A stretch of DNA of 64,000 bases, from positions 2,356,001 through 2,420,000 of the forward strand of contig NC_091973.1 in NCBI RefSeq assembly GCF_036711975.1, written 5' to 3'. This document shows, in pieces, positions 1-18,500 of this stretch. Position 1 is the first letter of the stretch. The number at the start of each line of letters is the position of its first letter. The position numbers and the translations under genes were made by a program. This stretch comes from Onthophagus taurus. Lineage: Eukaryota > Arthropoda > Insecta > Coleoptera > Scarabaeidae. The notes beneath the pieces were generated by a model, which saw only the letters and a program-made list of their open reading frames with translations, made no database searches and was not told the DNA's origin.

Positions 1-165
1 AGCAGGTAAAAATCTGGATTTGGGATAAAAATTAATAAAAAGGAAATAAACTCACAACCCTCTATTTTTATACCAATTTTTTTTGTTACATAATTCCCTT
101 TAAATAAAATAAATTAATACAAAAAAAAATTACCTAATAATAAAATTTCCTAATTACCCCTAAAA

Positions 166-770
166 TCATAAATCCCCCATTTTCGTATGAACCAAATCCA
201 AAACTTTCCTTTCCAACTCAAAAAGGTGATCGTCTTGTACATCAGGAGCAATTTCTCGCATAGCTTTAGCTAAATTGCAAACATACTCAATGTTACTACC
301 ACTAGGCCCAACAGAACTATACACTTGAAGTGCTATAGAATCTAAATCAGCCTCCCCGGCGTATTGAAAGTTATCCGAAGTTCCAACATAAATTGTAATA
401 TCGAACGGGTTTACGTTGGCATCTTTAGGATAGAAAGTTACCTGTTTGCGACGATAACCACCTTTTTCTCTGTAATCTAAGTGGTCAATTACGTGGGACA
501 CGTCGTCATCGTGTATCTTGTATGCCACACCCCAAACGCATGCCTCAGGATCATCAGAAGGAACCAAAGTGACTACACGACCAGGCTACAAACATTAACA
601 ATTACAATTTATACAAAACATATTAATTTCTCTACGTTTTCGGGTGTTCCTCTATGATCGGTGCTGTGTTGATAAAATCTTCTATAATATCCCTTAATAC
701 GACCAATTATTTTATAGTCAATAGGAAAATCAACTTTCCATACCAAGGAACCATAACCAAAAACCCACAT
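166..770 (-). CDS. CHAC2: ChaC-type gamma-glutamylcyclotransferase (glutathione-specific, CHAC2-like)
   Basis: Known role of the family: cytosolic cleavage of reduced glutathione to 5-oxoproline and Cys-Gly. Two exons (770-636 and 585-166) around a 50-base GT-AG intron encode 184 residues, the same length as human CHAC2. The protein opens with MWVFGYGSLVW, the glycine-rich substrate loop. The motif LDYREKGGY carries the expected catalytic glutamate at about residue 85, and the C-terminal half has the family's GPSGSNIEYVCNLA block. The start was chosen because the second exon alone lacks the substrate loop and has no ATG in frame near its 5' end. The cullin-4 poly(A) signal lies about 290 bases upstream, so the promoter must be compact. 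The identification is firm; specificity for glutathione is taken from the family. Confidence 0.95.
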
Positions 771-1057
771 TTTAAAAAGTGATGAAACTGGGTGATTTAT
801 TACTTTAAGCCGAGATTGTTATTTGCAGACGTGGTTTTCTAAACGATTTTATTTAAATATTTGAAATTTTTTGAAAATACTTTGACGTAATATAATTTTG
901 AGAGTCGGGACGTCATTTTTCTTTGAGGTTATGTTTTTATGTTGTTGGTTAAAATTTTTATATCTTAAATTTGAAATTTTTAATTAATTTATTTTGTATT
1001 TAAATTATAAATAAGAGTTAATATAAATAAAAACAATTTGAAACCATCTTGAACAAT
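771..1057. other. Short intergenic gap upstream of CHAC2
   Basis: AT-rich sequence between the CHAC2 start and the end of the cullin-4 transcript. It presumably holds the CHAC2 promoter. I see no clear TATA box or repeat. Confidence 0.4.
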
Positions 1058-1063
1058 TTTATT
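1058..1063 (-). terminator. Poly(A) signal of cullin-4
   Basis: AATAAA on the minus strand, about 330 bases past the cullin-4 stop codon. It gives a plausible 3' UTR end. No competing hexamer was noticed closer to the stop. Confidence 0.5.
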
Positions 1064-1392
1064 ACAAAAAAATTTATTTTGGGTGTGAAACAAGTAATTT
1101 CCCAATAGCTCGTCACTAAATATTTACAAACCGAACGTAAAACTCCGCTCGGAGCCGCCCGAAAACCTACTATTTACATCTGCACAGGAAAAAGGTATAT
1201 TTTTTTGCCGCAAGGACTAGAGGTAATCGTGTTAGAGAAAAAAATTACAACAAAACCAAAAAAATTAATATCGCCGACAATAAAACGTGGAAAAAAATAC
1301 AGTTAAAAGAAAGAAATAAAAAACGAAATCTTCACTAGGTCATTCATTTTGGGTGACACCATTCTCCTTTTTGTCAAAGACAAGAGATTCGT

Positions 1393-7548
<6,156 letters not shown>

Positions 7549-8500
7549 AGAAAAACATCACAAAAAATTGTCAATTTTGTAACACTGGCGGACGCGAAAC
7601 GGAGCGACTCCCCCTTTCGTTTCGTTTAACGGTCAATTGTGGTCCCGTTGGGGCGCTCTCATTTCGAAAAACTCCGAAAAAAATGTTCGGTTAGTTTGGT
7701 GACATTTACTAAAGTTTGTTAGTCTCTACCAATATGGACATCAGCCATGTAGTTGGCCATGTTAGAAAAAATCGAGACTTTTATGACACCCTGTATGATG
7801 ATTAAGCGCGATTACTGCCTTCTGTTCAAACGGTTTACAGCGGTTTTTAGTATGCGAGTTAGATTTTTTATGTTAACTTACAATGGAACATTATCAAAAA
7901 AAAAATAATAAAACCATTAACCGTTTTATTTCTGGAATTATTTTGTTTGTTCGGTTGGTAACTGCGGTTAATATCGTTTTCAGTCATATGATTTTTACAC
8001 ACTAATAATAGTAATACACTTAATTCAACCAAAATTATTTACAAAATTCATCATTTTAATTCTAATTTTGCAACCAATTAATAATTTCATAAAAAAAAAT
8101 TTTTTCAACAACCACTCCAAATCATCAAACACACCAATTTTAACTTCAATTTTAAAAAAATCCTTAAAGCATTCATTTAACTCCATTAAATAACAATAAT
8201 TCATTTAAAAATTAACAACAAATTGTTGCAAAAAATGATACTAACGCGAAGTTAGCCACAACGAATGAAATGTAATAACAGAACGTCAATAATAGATGGC
8301 GCTTATTAAAACGTAATTTGTTTAAATTACTAAAAATGCCAAATTGATTTGAAATCATCTTTATTTAGACCTGATTTGTACAACGTCTTAAACTAAATAA
8401 ACTTAATATTGCTTCTTCAACCTGCTTTTTTATAGAACAAAAAACAAAATATCTGCCTCGGTAACAAATTATCACAAAAAAATTTAGAATACGTTTTATA
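7549..8500. other. Cullin-4 upstream region and AT-rich spacer
   Basis: The first 150 bases upstream of the cullin-4 start are clearly richer in G and C (around 7585-7670) than the surrounding DNA, consistent with a housekeeping promoter and 5' UTR. The rest is AT-rich with no gene that I can see, and runs up to the transposon end at 8501. Confidence 0.4.
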
Positions 8501-11086
8501 CAGTGTGTTTGATTTTAACTGTCACAGTAGATATATTGGTTATTTCCAATTTTACTACGAGTTATAAAACTATTTTTTGTTCATATAACTTTATATTTTC
8601 CTACTTTTCTCGCTATTATTATGCATCTGAGAGCAAATCTTGAACAATAAGAATCATGTATCATGAACAATACAATAAGTAGCAAGTATTGTCCATGATA
8701 CTGGGGCAGCCGACGTCTTCGAAATCGGGCGAGATTATTTATCTTAACCTGCTTGCAATTTATGGAAGAAGTAACCTACTTCTTCAGAACAATACTTAGT
8801 GCGGCCGACGTCTTCGAAGTCGGCCGCACTAAGTATTGTTCTTGATACTTAGGTTAAGTTGCAGGCAAAGATTATGTTCCATCACGAAAAATACTTATGC
8901 ATCTGAAGGCAAATCATAAACTATAAGTATCATGTATCATGAACAATACAATAAGTATCAAGTATTTTCTGTGATACTGGGGCAGCCGACGTCTTCGATG
9001 TCGGCCGCGATTATTTATCTTAACCTGCTTGTAATTTATGGAAGAAGTAACCTCGGCCGACTTCGAAGACGTCGGCCGCACTATGTATTGTTCTTGATAC
9101 TTGGGGCGGCCGACGTCTTCGAAGTCGGCCGAGATTATTTCTTACATCATGAGCAATACTTAGGTTGAGTTACAATACTTGATACTAATTGTATTGTTCA
9201 TGATACCGACTTCGAAGACGTCGGCCGCCCTAAGTATTGTTCATGATATAAGAAATAACCTCGGTCGACTTCGAAGACGTCGGCCGCACTAAGTATTGTT
9301 CATGAACAATACTTAGGTTGGGTTACAATACTTGATACATATTGTATTGTTCATGATATTTGGGGCGGCCGACATCTTCGAAGTCGGCCGAGATTGTTTC
9401 TCTTAACCTGCGTGAAATTTATGGAGGAAATAACCTCGGCCGACTTCGAAGACGTCGGCCGTACTAAGTATTGTTCATGATACTTGGGGCGGCCGACGTC
9501 TTCGAAGTCGGCCGAGATTATTTCTCTTAACCTGCTTGAAATTTATGGAAGAAGTAACCTCGGCCGACTTCGCAGACGTCGGCCGCCCTAAATATTGTTA
9601 CTTAGGTTGGGTTGCAGGCGAAGATCATGTTCTATTACGAACAATACCTATGGCGGCCGACGCATTCGAAGTCGGCCGAGATTATTTCTCTTAACCTGCT
9701 TGAAATTTATGGAAGAAGTAACTTCGGCCGACTTCGCAGACGTTGGCCGCCCTAAATATTGTTACTTAGGTTGGGTTGCAGGCGAAGATCATGTTCTATT
9801 ACGAACAATACCTATGGCGGCCGACGCATTCGAAGTCGGCCGCCGTTATTTTTTATATCAACAGAAATATTCTCACCTATAATTATAATAATAATAATAT
9901 GATCTTCCTATTCTATATGTAATCCAATCCAACCCAACTCAACCCAACCCAACCCAAGTATCACGAACAATACTTAGTGCGGCCGACTGCGAAGACGTCG
10001 GCTGCCCTAAGAATTGTTCATGATACTTAGGTTGGGTTGCAGGCGAAGATCATGCTCCATCACGAACAATACTTATGCGGCGGACTGCGAAGACGTCGGC
10101 CGCCCTAAGTATTGTTCGCGATACTTGGGTTGGGTTGGGTTGGATTGGATTACATATAGGCGAAGATCATGCTCTATCACCAAAAATAGTTATGGCGGCT
10201 GACATTTTCGAAGTCGGCCGAGATTATTTATCTTAACCTGCTTGCAATTTATGGAAGTAGTAACCTCAGGCGACTTCGATGACGTCGGCCGCACTAAGTA
10301 TTGTTCTTAATACTTAGGTTGGGTTGCAGGCGAAGATCATGCTCCATCACAACTTATGGCGGCCGACTAATACGAAGACGTCGGCCGTCCTAAATATTGT
10401 TCGCGATACATGGGTTGGGTTGGATTAGATTACATATAGGCGTAGATTATGCTCCATCACGAAAAGTAGTTATGGCGGCCGACGTCTTCGAAGTCGGCCG
10501 CCCTAAGTATTGTTCATGATATAAGAAATAATCTCGGCCGACTTCGAAGACGTCGGCCGCACTAATTGTAAGTATTGTTCTTTATACTTAGGTTGGGTTG
10601 CAAGTGAGGATCATGCTCCATCACAAATAATATTTATGGCGGCCGACATCTTCGAAGTCGGCCGAGATTATTATCTATATCAACAGAAATAATTAGATTC
10701 GGTTAGATTGTATATAGGCGAAGATCATGCTCTATCACGAAAAATACTTATGCATTTGTTCATAGGTATTGTTCGTGATAGAGCATGATCTTGGCCTATA
10801 TGCAACCCAAACCAACCGAACTCAACCCAACCCAAGTATTATTCATCACACTTGGGGCGGCCATGATCCTTGAGATTATATCTTATATCATTCGTAGTGG
10901 GTAACGTTCGCGATCTATTTAATTTTTTTTACAGTTTTATAATACATAATAACATTGGGCAGATTCTATTAACATATTTGATACTAAATTGCTTTTTAGA
11001 ATATAGTAAATAATAGAATATTAACTGTGAAGCAACATTTTGTGATATATCCAAAGAGTAGTGACAGCAAACATCAAACACACCAT
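8501..11086. mobile_element. Complete hairpin-array DNA transposon (non-autonomous, foldback-like)
   Basis: The left end reads TA then CAGTGTGTTTGATTTT. The right end, on the opposite strand, reads GGTGTGTTTGATGTTTGCTG, also next to TATA. These are degenerate terminal inverted repeats of roughly 30 to 40 bases, and the TA suggests Tc1/mariner-type targeting. About 130 bases inside the left end lies a module (ATGCATCTGAGAGCAAA) that also occurs near other clusters. The interior holds many palindromic cores in both orientations, CCAAC-rich runs and spacers. There is no transposase ORF, so it would need one in trans. The right end lies about 45 bases past the R3HDM4-like stop codon, so the element occupies that gene's 3' UTR or its immediate flank. 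Confidence 0.7.
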
Positions 11087-11131
11087 ATAAATTAAGTCAC
11101 ACAAACAAAAAAATTAAATCTATAATTGTTG

Positions 11132-12014
11132 TCACGATCTTTTTTCAAGTAAATCACATAAATTGCAATCAACAGGCATCCAAATTTGTTTATTATTGCT
11201 GATTTGGATTAGCATTTGTTCGTTTTCATTCCGATCTGAAAAATAAAACGTTTGTTTATTAATAATTAACAAAGTAAATTAAGGATATCAATTACTTTTT
11301 GAATCAAGGCCATGATATTGAGCAAGTGCGTGCATAAAAAGCCTTTCGAAGCTATTCAAGGGTAATTTAATAAAAATGTCGTAAGGTTTTTCTTTAAAGA
11401 ATCCAATCAAATCGTTTTCTATTTCCTTGTTATTCATGGATGGGAAATTTTTGCGAAGTTTCATTGATCTTCTAATTTTGTGAGAAATTCTCATGTAGGG
11501 ATCATCATCGTGTTTTCTTTTACGATAATCTTCGTCGTTTTCTTCCTCTTCTAGTTCTAATAAGAACTTGTTTAAAAAATCCAGCGGATTTTCTTCAATT
11601 TCCATGAGTCTTTCGAAGGGTGTTTTGCGATACTCCAACAAATTGTCGTCGTACTCATCATCATTGATTAATGTCTCCAAGTTTTTCTCTAAAAAATTGT
11701 TCATTAAATCCTCACAAGTTCAAACATTTTAAATACTTACTTACTGTTAAAATATCTTTGAGTCTTTCTTTTTCCTGTGTTTCTCTTTGGAGCTGGTTCG
11801 TCTATTTTTAATACACGAACTCGTCTAACCGTTCTTAATATAATCAAAGGAGTATCATCTTCGCTTTCCGAGGTGGAATTACTAGATCAATTTGTATTAT
11901 TAAAAGTTATTGCATCATCTTTCGTTTTACTTACACAATTGATTCAATTTCTTCCTGATTTTGGTTTGAATTGCAACTACAAGCATTCGATTTTCGTTCT
12001 CTTACAACCCCCAT
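11132..12014 (-). CDS. R3H domain-containing protein 4-like
   Basis: Four exons (12014-11935, 11881-11745, 11688-11296, 11235-11132) sum to 238 codons, 237 residues. The C-terminal half carries the R3H signature, arginine about 188 and histidine about 192 in NSFERLFMHALAQYHGL. This matches the R3HDM4 family, as does the upstream RISHKIRRSMKLRKNFPSM segment. R3H domains bind single-stranded nucleic acid; the family's cellular role is poorly known. The N-terminal half is acidic and lysine-rich, probably disordered and nuclear. Exon 3 must start at 11688 rather than at the in-frame ATG 11704, because only that splice keeps the frame from exon 2. The nearest transposon end is about 45 bases past the stop. 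Confidence 0.85.
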
Positions 12015-12719
12015 CGTATTTTTTATTTTATATTATTCAATCAAAAAGAATAATCGATTAATTATTATAATCACCGAATATGTTGATGATTTTGAAACAA
12101 ATTTATATTTAAGATTATAATTATTGCACAATAAGCCGAGTTGATTTGTTGGGGAAATTCGAAAAGAATACGTTTTGACACTAATCAAGTGTCAAGTTAC
12201 CCGAATTTTTTAGGTTTGATTTTAAGGTGAAATTAAAACCCGGTTGTTTAGAAAAGTAAACATATGTTATCGCGATATAAATAAACTAAACTAATTGTTT
12301 CGAAATTATACAATATGTAAAAATCTTTGTTTCGATTATCAACCTTATCGATTTGATTGTGGCGCCATCTTTTAGCGAGTTTTTATTTATTCCTGCAGAT
12401 TTCTTTTTTAATTAAAATTAATGTTGATTTAAATTTTTATTCAATTTATCGTAAAATATCCTTCAACAATTATAGGACTTGTAATTTTGTTGTTGGGTTG
12501 GACTCAATCAAGAAATAATGCCAAATAATGCCAAATATATACTTTAATTATTGCGAAAATCTTCCTTTTCTCTTCTGCCCACTCTCATTCCTGTCCAGCA
12601 TGCATCCTGAAGATATAGATGTAGAGGAAAATTGATTAGTTTATGTTCAATCACTTCCTTTTATCACCACCTTTATAGGCTCCCTATTTCATATATCAAC
12701 AAACTGAGATCAAATCATG
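12015..12719. other. Intergenic AT-rich region
   Basis: Probable promoter side of the R3HDM4-like gene, followed by unremarkable AT-rich DNA. No gene or RNA feature was recognised. Confidence 0.35.
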
Positions 12720-14338
12720 AACAATAAGTATCATGTATCATAACAATGTACAATACAATAAGTATCAAGTCCATGATACTCAGGCGGCGGACGTCTTTGA
12801 AGTCGGCTTTCTCTTAACCTGCTTGAAATTTATGGAAGAAGTAACCTCGCCCTCCTAAGTATTATTCATGATATAAGAAATAATCTCGGCCGACTTCGAA
12901 GACGTCGGCCGCACTAAATATTATTCATGAACAATACAATAAGCATCAAGTATTGTAATCCAACCTAAGTATTATTCATAAACAATATTTAGTGCGGCCG
13001 ACGTCTTCGAAATCGGCCGAGGTTATTTCTTATATCATGAACAATACTTAGGTTGGGTTACAATACTTGATACTTATTGTATTGTTCATGACATCTTCGA
13101 AGTCGGCCGAGATTGTTTCTCTTAACCTGTGTGAAATTTATGGAGGAAATAACCTCGGCCGACTTCGAAGACGTCGGCCGCACTAAATATTGTTACTTAG
13201 GTTGGGTTGCAGGCGAAGATCATGTTCTATTACGAACAATACCTAAAGCGGCCGACGCATTCGAAGTCGGCCGAGATTATTTTTTATATCAACAGAAATA
13301 TTAATAATAATAATAATAATAATAGCCTTTATTGCACATTCATCAGGAAAAATGAAAAATAATTATAAATAATTGATTACAAAAATAAAAGTAAAAACAA
13401 ATTATAATAAAAAGATAATGAGATAATTAATAACATAATGTACTACAGTAAAGTATTATACCAAATAAAAATAAAATAAAATAATAAAAAAAAAAGAACA
13501 ATAACAAGAGAAACAGAAATAGTGCAATCACGAGGCAAAGATTCAGTTGTATACCAACTGATTTTCAATCCAAACCTTGACAATTATTAGAGAGATATGA
13601 AATACATCATAAACCTTAACTCTACAAAAATTAAAAAAAAAGAAAGAAAACAATATCTTAAATAAAGTAAAGAAATATTCGCAGCAAAACTGTGACTCAC
13701 CGGTCTCTGCCAGAAATAGTAGTCACCTGCTCTCCAAGTAACCGTGCCCTCAAATGTTTTTTAAAACAATTAAAACCGAGATTCCTCAACTCGTCACCAA
13801 TGCTCCCGTATCACTTATATATATGAAAAGAAAAAGATCTTTGGAAAAGTGACGTTCTGTGTCGAGGCGGGTCTATGTAGCACTTAAATCTAGTTTCACG
13901 ATTGTGAATATCGCACCTGAAAAAAATCTTATTGTACAAATATATAGGGATTTTAGTAGTAATCAATTTGTGATAATAAGTTAGAGTATGAAGTTCTCTT
14001 CTTGAGCGCATTGACAACCAGCCTGATTCAATAAGCCAGTGGGAAATGTGATCGAACTTCCTAATATTCTCACCTATAATAATAATAATAATAATATGAT
14101 CTTCCTATTCTATATGTAATTCAATCCAACCCAAGTCAACCCAACACAACCCAAGTATCACGAACAATACTTAATGCGGCCGACATCTTCGAAGTTAACG
14201 GTTTCGGTTTTTTATCTTAACCTGCTTGAAATTTATGGAAGAAATAACCTCGGCCGACTTCGAAGACGTCGGCCGCCCTAAGAATTGTTCGCGATACTTG
14301 GGTTGGGATGGGTTGAGTTGGGTTGGATTGGATTACAT
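12720..14338. repeat. Hairpin-array repeat cluster 3, interrupted by a retroelement
   Basis: Palindromic cores in both orientations with the usual AT-rich spacers and CCAAC/GGTTG runs. The cluster is interrupted by a non-LTR element (13303-14062) and bounded on the right by a MITE at 14340. Parts of it are near-copies of 9595-9960, which preserves the uninterrupted version of the insertion site. Confidence 0.8.
13303..14062 (-). mobile_element. 5'-truncated non-LTR retrotransposon, 3' end only
   Basis: On the minus strand the sequence encodes the C-terminal tail typical of Jockey-like reverse transcriptases (RRELHTLTYYHKLI, YLYNKIFFRCDIHN, HRTSLFQRSFSFHIYK), then a 3' UTR and a (TTA)n tail. 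AATATT occurs on both sides (13297-13302 and 14063-14068). A related repeat copy at about 9860-9880 has the same flanks joined with a single AATATT, which is an empty site. Only about 70 codons of ORF remain. Confidence 0.85.
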
Positions 14339-14339
14339 A

Positions 14340-14790
14340 CAGGGTGATTCTCAACCTATACGCATAAACTGAGGGATTTATTCCTCAAGACAAATAATGA
14401 CTAATAGATGAAAAAAATTGTTGCAAAAGTTTTTTAGATGATATGTTTCCTGGAAGATGGATAGGTCGAGATGGTCCAATGGCCTGGTCACAGTAATTGC
14501 CCGGCTTCACTCCTCTTAATTTATGCCTTTTGCGTCACTTAAAAAGCAAATATTGCAAAATCAGATACATGCTACAGCCCAGACAATCCGCTAACACCCT
14601 GGTTTAGGCCGCGCTAGTGTGGGATCGTGGATTCGGGGAGCCCAACTGATAGATAATATGGGAAATAACTTCGAACACTTGCTGTGATGTTGTTTTAAAA
14701 TCTTTACTACTAATTTTTTCGCCTATTAGTTATTATTCGTCATAAGGAGTAAATCCCTCAGTTTATGCGCATAAGTTGAGAATCACCCTG
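14340..14790. mobile_element. 451-base MITE with about 90-base terminal inverted repeats
   Basis: Both ends begin CAGGGTGATTCTCAAC, and the inverted repeats stay alignable for about 90 bases. TA flanks each side (14338-14339 and 14791-14792). Other repeat copies read straight through the join (GATTACATATAGGCG near 10150), which proves insertion at TA. The interior has no coding capacity. This is the signature of a Tc1/mariner-superfamily MITE. Confidence 0.92.
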
Positions 14791-14792
14791 TA

Positions 14793-15060
14793 TAGGCGAA
14801 GATCATAGGCTAGATTATTTCTGTTGGGATATAAAAAATAGGTATTGTTCGTGATAGAGCATGATCTTCGCCTATAACCAACCCAAACCAACCGAACTCA
14901 ACCCAACCCAAGTATCACGAACAATACTTTTCTTATTATTTGATTATTTCTGTTGATATAGAAAATAGAGATTTCATAAATAATACTTAAGTAATTATAA
15001 ATACAAAAATTGAATAACATTGCAAAAGAACGAAAAATCATGATTTCATGATACGCATTT
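14793..15060. repeat. Right edge of hairpin-array cluster 3
   Basis: Repeat spacers (reverse of CTATCACGAACAATACC, CCAAC-type runs) without a full core. They fade into unique AT-rich DNA about 500 bases upstream of ELP1. Confidence 0.6.
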
Positions 15061-15551
15061 CCGGTATTTGGAGGTTACCGGAAGTTTTGACATGGTGGCG
15101 AAATATTTTTAAATATTAATCGCTTTGGCTTAATTTAATTCAAATTTTCTACCATAATCATATTTATTATTTCGTAATATCTCGTTCTTTTTATCCTTTT
15201 TAACTTAATTTTTATTAATTTTGTTAATAATTAATGAAAACATTCAACTACACATTTAGTTACAGTTTATTCCGCGTGGTGGCGCTAAAGTCGTTAAACA
15301 AAAACCGTTACGATTGCCCATTTTGTTTTATACAGTTTCGAACTGTTAACAGCTGCGGTGTAGTTTCGGTGTTCGTGCAATTTAGTTTGTAATTTTCAAT
15401 GGTTCTTCTTTGATAAAAGGATTTTCGGTAAGCTTATTAATCGATTTAGTAATGTTACAGATCAAATCACTTTTTATTTTCGATAAACCGCTCAACTCGT
15501 GCTTTTTGTTTTTGTAGGTTAGGTTGCCACATTTTTTTGACCCGCTTCAAA
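15061..15551 (+). promoter_or_regulatory. ELP1 upstream region with a probable 5' UTR intron
   Basis: A likely non-coding first exon ends at a GGTAAGC donor near 15427. A TTTTTGTAG acceptor near 15518 precedes the coding exon by about 30 bases. No TATA box was recognised. Confidence 0.45.
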
Positions 15552-18500
15552 ATGAATAATTTGCATAACATGAATAACATCCATGTTATCCAGACGAAAG
15601 TGGATCATATTCCCGCGATTCCGGGCGAAGTAACCGGATTAGTTCACTCCGGAAAGCTCTACTACATCATCGTAGGCAAAGCTTTGCACATATTTGGGAA
15701 TAAATGCCCGATTAATGTTCCATTAAGCCCACATCCCCTCTTAGATACAATTGCGTACTATCCTAACGTCCTGGATAAGAAGATATTTGTTTCTGATGGC
15801 TACAATTTTTATTTCGAGAAGATCGGCCAAAAAGAGTGTCTTCGTATTCAATGCCCGAAACGAATCGTTGCATGTGCCTACTCTCCGCTGCTCGATAAAT
15901 TGGTATATTTAGACGACGAGAATGGTGTTAGTCTTTGCGATATCTACCCCGAGTTGGGAACTGTGGTTGAAGAAGCTAAATGGTCACTTTCTGATGTTCC
16001 TCCAGCACAAATTAATGTTCATTGGGGAGCAAGGTCGACTCAATTCGCTGGATTTGATAATACTACACATGTTGATCTTGTTCGAAAAGGTATCTTTTTT
16101 AATTTTAATTAATAAGCGTTTTTTATTTACAATTTGCAATGTTTTTCCTGTACAATACTACACCCCAATTACCTCCCTCATCCATCTTTTGCTCTCAACT
16201 TATCTCCAAAAATCTGCTTCCTGACCATCGCCTCCCCCATTAGCTCACTACATCCTCTCAGCATGTATATCAGCGTCTCCCAATCCTCTCCACATAGTCT
16301 ACACTACTCTCTCCTCATTGCCACAGCAGAATCTAGCCACCAATCTCTTCCCTTCCATCAACAGATACTTTGGCAGTTCCTCTGTGTGGGACAATTTAAA
16401 AAGAGAGTAAAACCAATTTGCGTTACAACGTGACTTGACTTTTTTTTTTTTTAATAATAATAAACAACACTTTTTGTATCTCTATGGATTTACAATTTTT
16501 GTTAAAAAAGAACTTATTACTATGATTTATATTTTGATGAATTCATTTATGATTTAATTTATAATTGTGGTGGTTGCCACATATATTCCCTCCCACAACA
16601 GGAAATGATAATGGCTATAAAAAGAAAAGGAGTAACGAAACATTCAGTCTTGAATTGAAAAACGCTGTTTTTATTACCAATATTTCGATTTCCAACAAAG
16701 GAAAATAAATATTGGTTCAGCAACAGACCATTTGAAATGCATATAAAAAGAAACGCATCTGTTGACGTATAGTACTGTCAACTGATGTTTATAAAATTAA
16801 TTTGGTTATTTTAAATTGACAATGTGATGAATTTTGGTTAATTAGTTATTCTGATGTATCAACGTAATTGACATTGTCATAATTGTGGTGGTTGCCACAC
16901 TCTGTCACTATTATAATAATAATAATCATTTTATTGATACTGCACAAGAACACAATAAAAAAATATATATATATAAGCTTTGCTATTACAATATTAATAG
17001 AGGGGTCCTGCAGAAAATTCTGATTTAAGAATCTCTTTTTCGAAAAAAAAAAAAAAAAATAATAATAATAATAGAGAAGTAAAAAAAATAGTAATAATAT
17101 TAAATACTAAATTAAACAACTAACAAAATAAGCATTACATTTGCTTCCATTTTGAAATAAATAAAAAAAAAACAAATCATAGAAGATAAATGAGAGAAAA
17201 AGAGAACAATTAAAATAAAAAAAAAATAATAAGCCCAGAAATAATGGATTGTGCATTATTGATGAGTCATTAAGTACTTTTTATATTTCTTTTTGAAAGA
17301 AAAGAAAGAACAGGCAGCACAATCCGATGGCATATTGTTTAGTATTTTCGCGCAATTATAGGAAAATGATTTTTTAAATGTTTCCACACGGTGTTTAGGA
17401 ATAGTTACAAAGTATCTGTTGTTGATCCCAGTTAGTAAATATCCCATAATAACTCTTATATAATATCCTTCCCTATCTCTCTGCCCATATATCAGAATCC
17501 TTTCCTTAATTTCCTTCCAGCACACTCCCAGGATCCTGCAATGCTCTCTTCCTTCTATCATTTCCTTGTACTCTTTGCTCTTCTCCCAGGCTTTACCCTT
17601 ACTGCATATTGCTTAACCTCCTCCCTCACTACATACCTTAGACTCTCCCTCACCATCTCTAGTACCCATCTCCAATACCTTGTTTGTACAGAGTGGGTGA
17701 AAATTTGGGCTATCTCAAATACTATAAGAGATACAAAAAAGTAGGTGCCATCTCCTGGCCTCTTTTTTCGAGACTAATCCAATCCCGCAAAGACCCAACC
17801 TCTATCTTCTTTTTTTCATTTTTAAGTTCCAAAATTATTTATTTTTAGTTATTCGTATTATTTTTGAAATTAGAGAAATGGGGTTAATACATTCTTAAGA
17901 CACTTTTTGAGTAGAATATACTGGCGTTGAAAAATTTTAAACATAGCTGATAATTTTTGAGATATAACATGTGCTTTATCTTATATCTTTGTATTGTATC
18001 TCAAAAATCATTGAGTATGTTTAAAATTTTTCAATGGCAGTATATTCTACTTAAAAAAGTGTCTTAAAAACGTATCAACCTCATTTCTCTAATTTGAAAA
18101 CTAAACGAAATTTTTTGAAATCACGAAAATTTGACTTTTTGGCTATAACTTAAAAACAAAAGAAGATAGAGGTTTGGTGTTTGCAGGATTGGATTAGTCT
18201 CGAAAAAGAGACCGGGACATGGCACCTACTTTTTTCATATCTCTTATAGTTTCTGAGATAGTCCATTTCCTCCCACACTTCCCTCTATCTCTATTCTTGC
18301 CTTCTTGTTCAACTCCCTATCTGCCAAATGTATACATTGTTAATTACCGATCCAGCAACAACTAATTTTTAACTTGAATACTCTTAATTAATATTGAAAT
18401 TAATAAAATATGATATTTCTAGCTATTGGAACACCCTGCACAGATGAGATACCTCAAATATTATGGCGACCAGATGGAAAATGTTTTTTAATAAGTTATA

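Noticed and set aside
9900-10160. Telomere-like (GGGTT)n / (AACCC)n runs
   Set aside because: They are short runs, part of the hairpin repeat spacer, and appear interstitially at many clusters. They are not the insect TTAGG motif.
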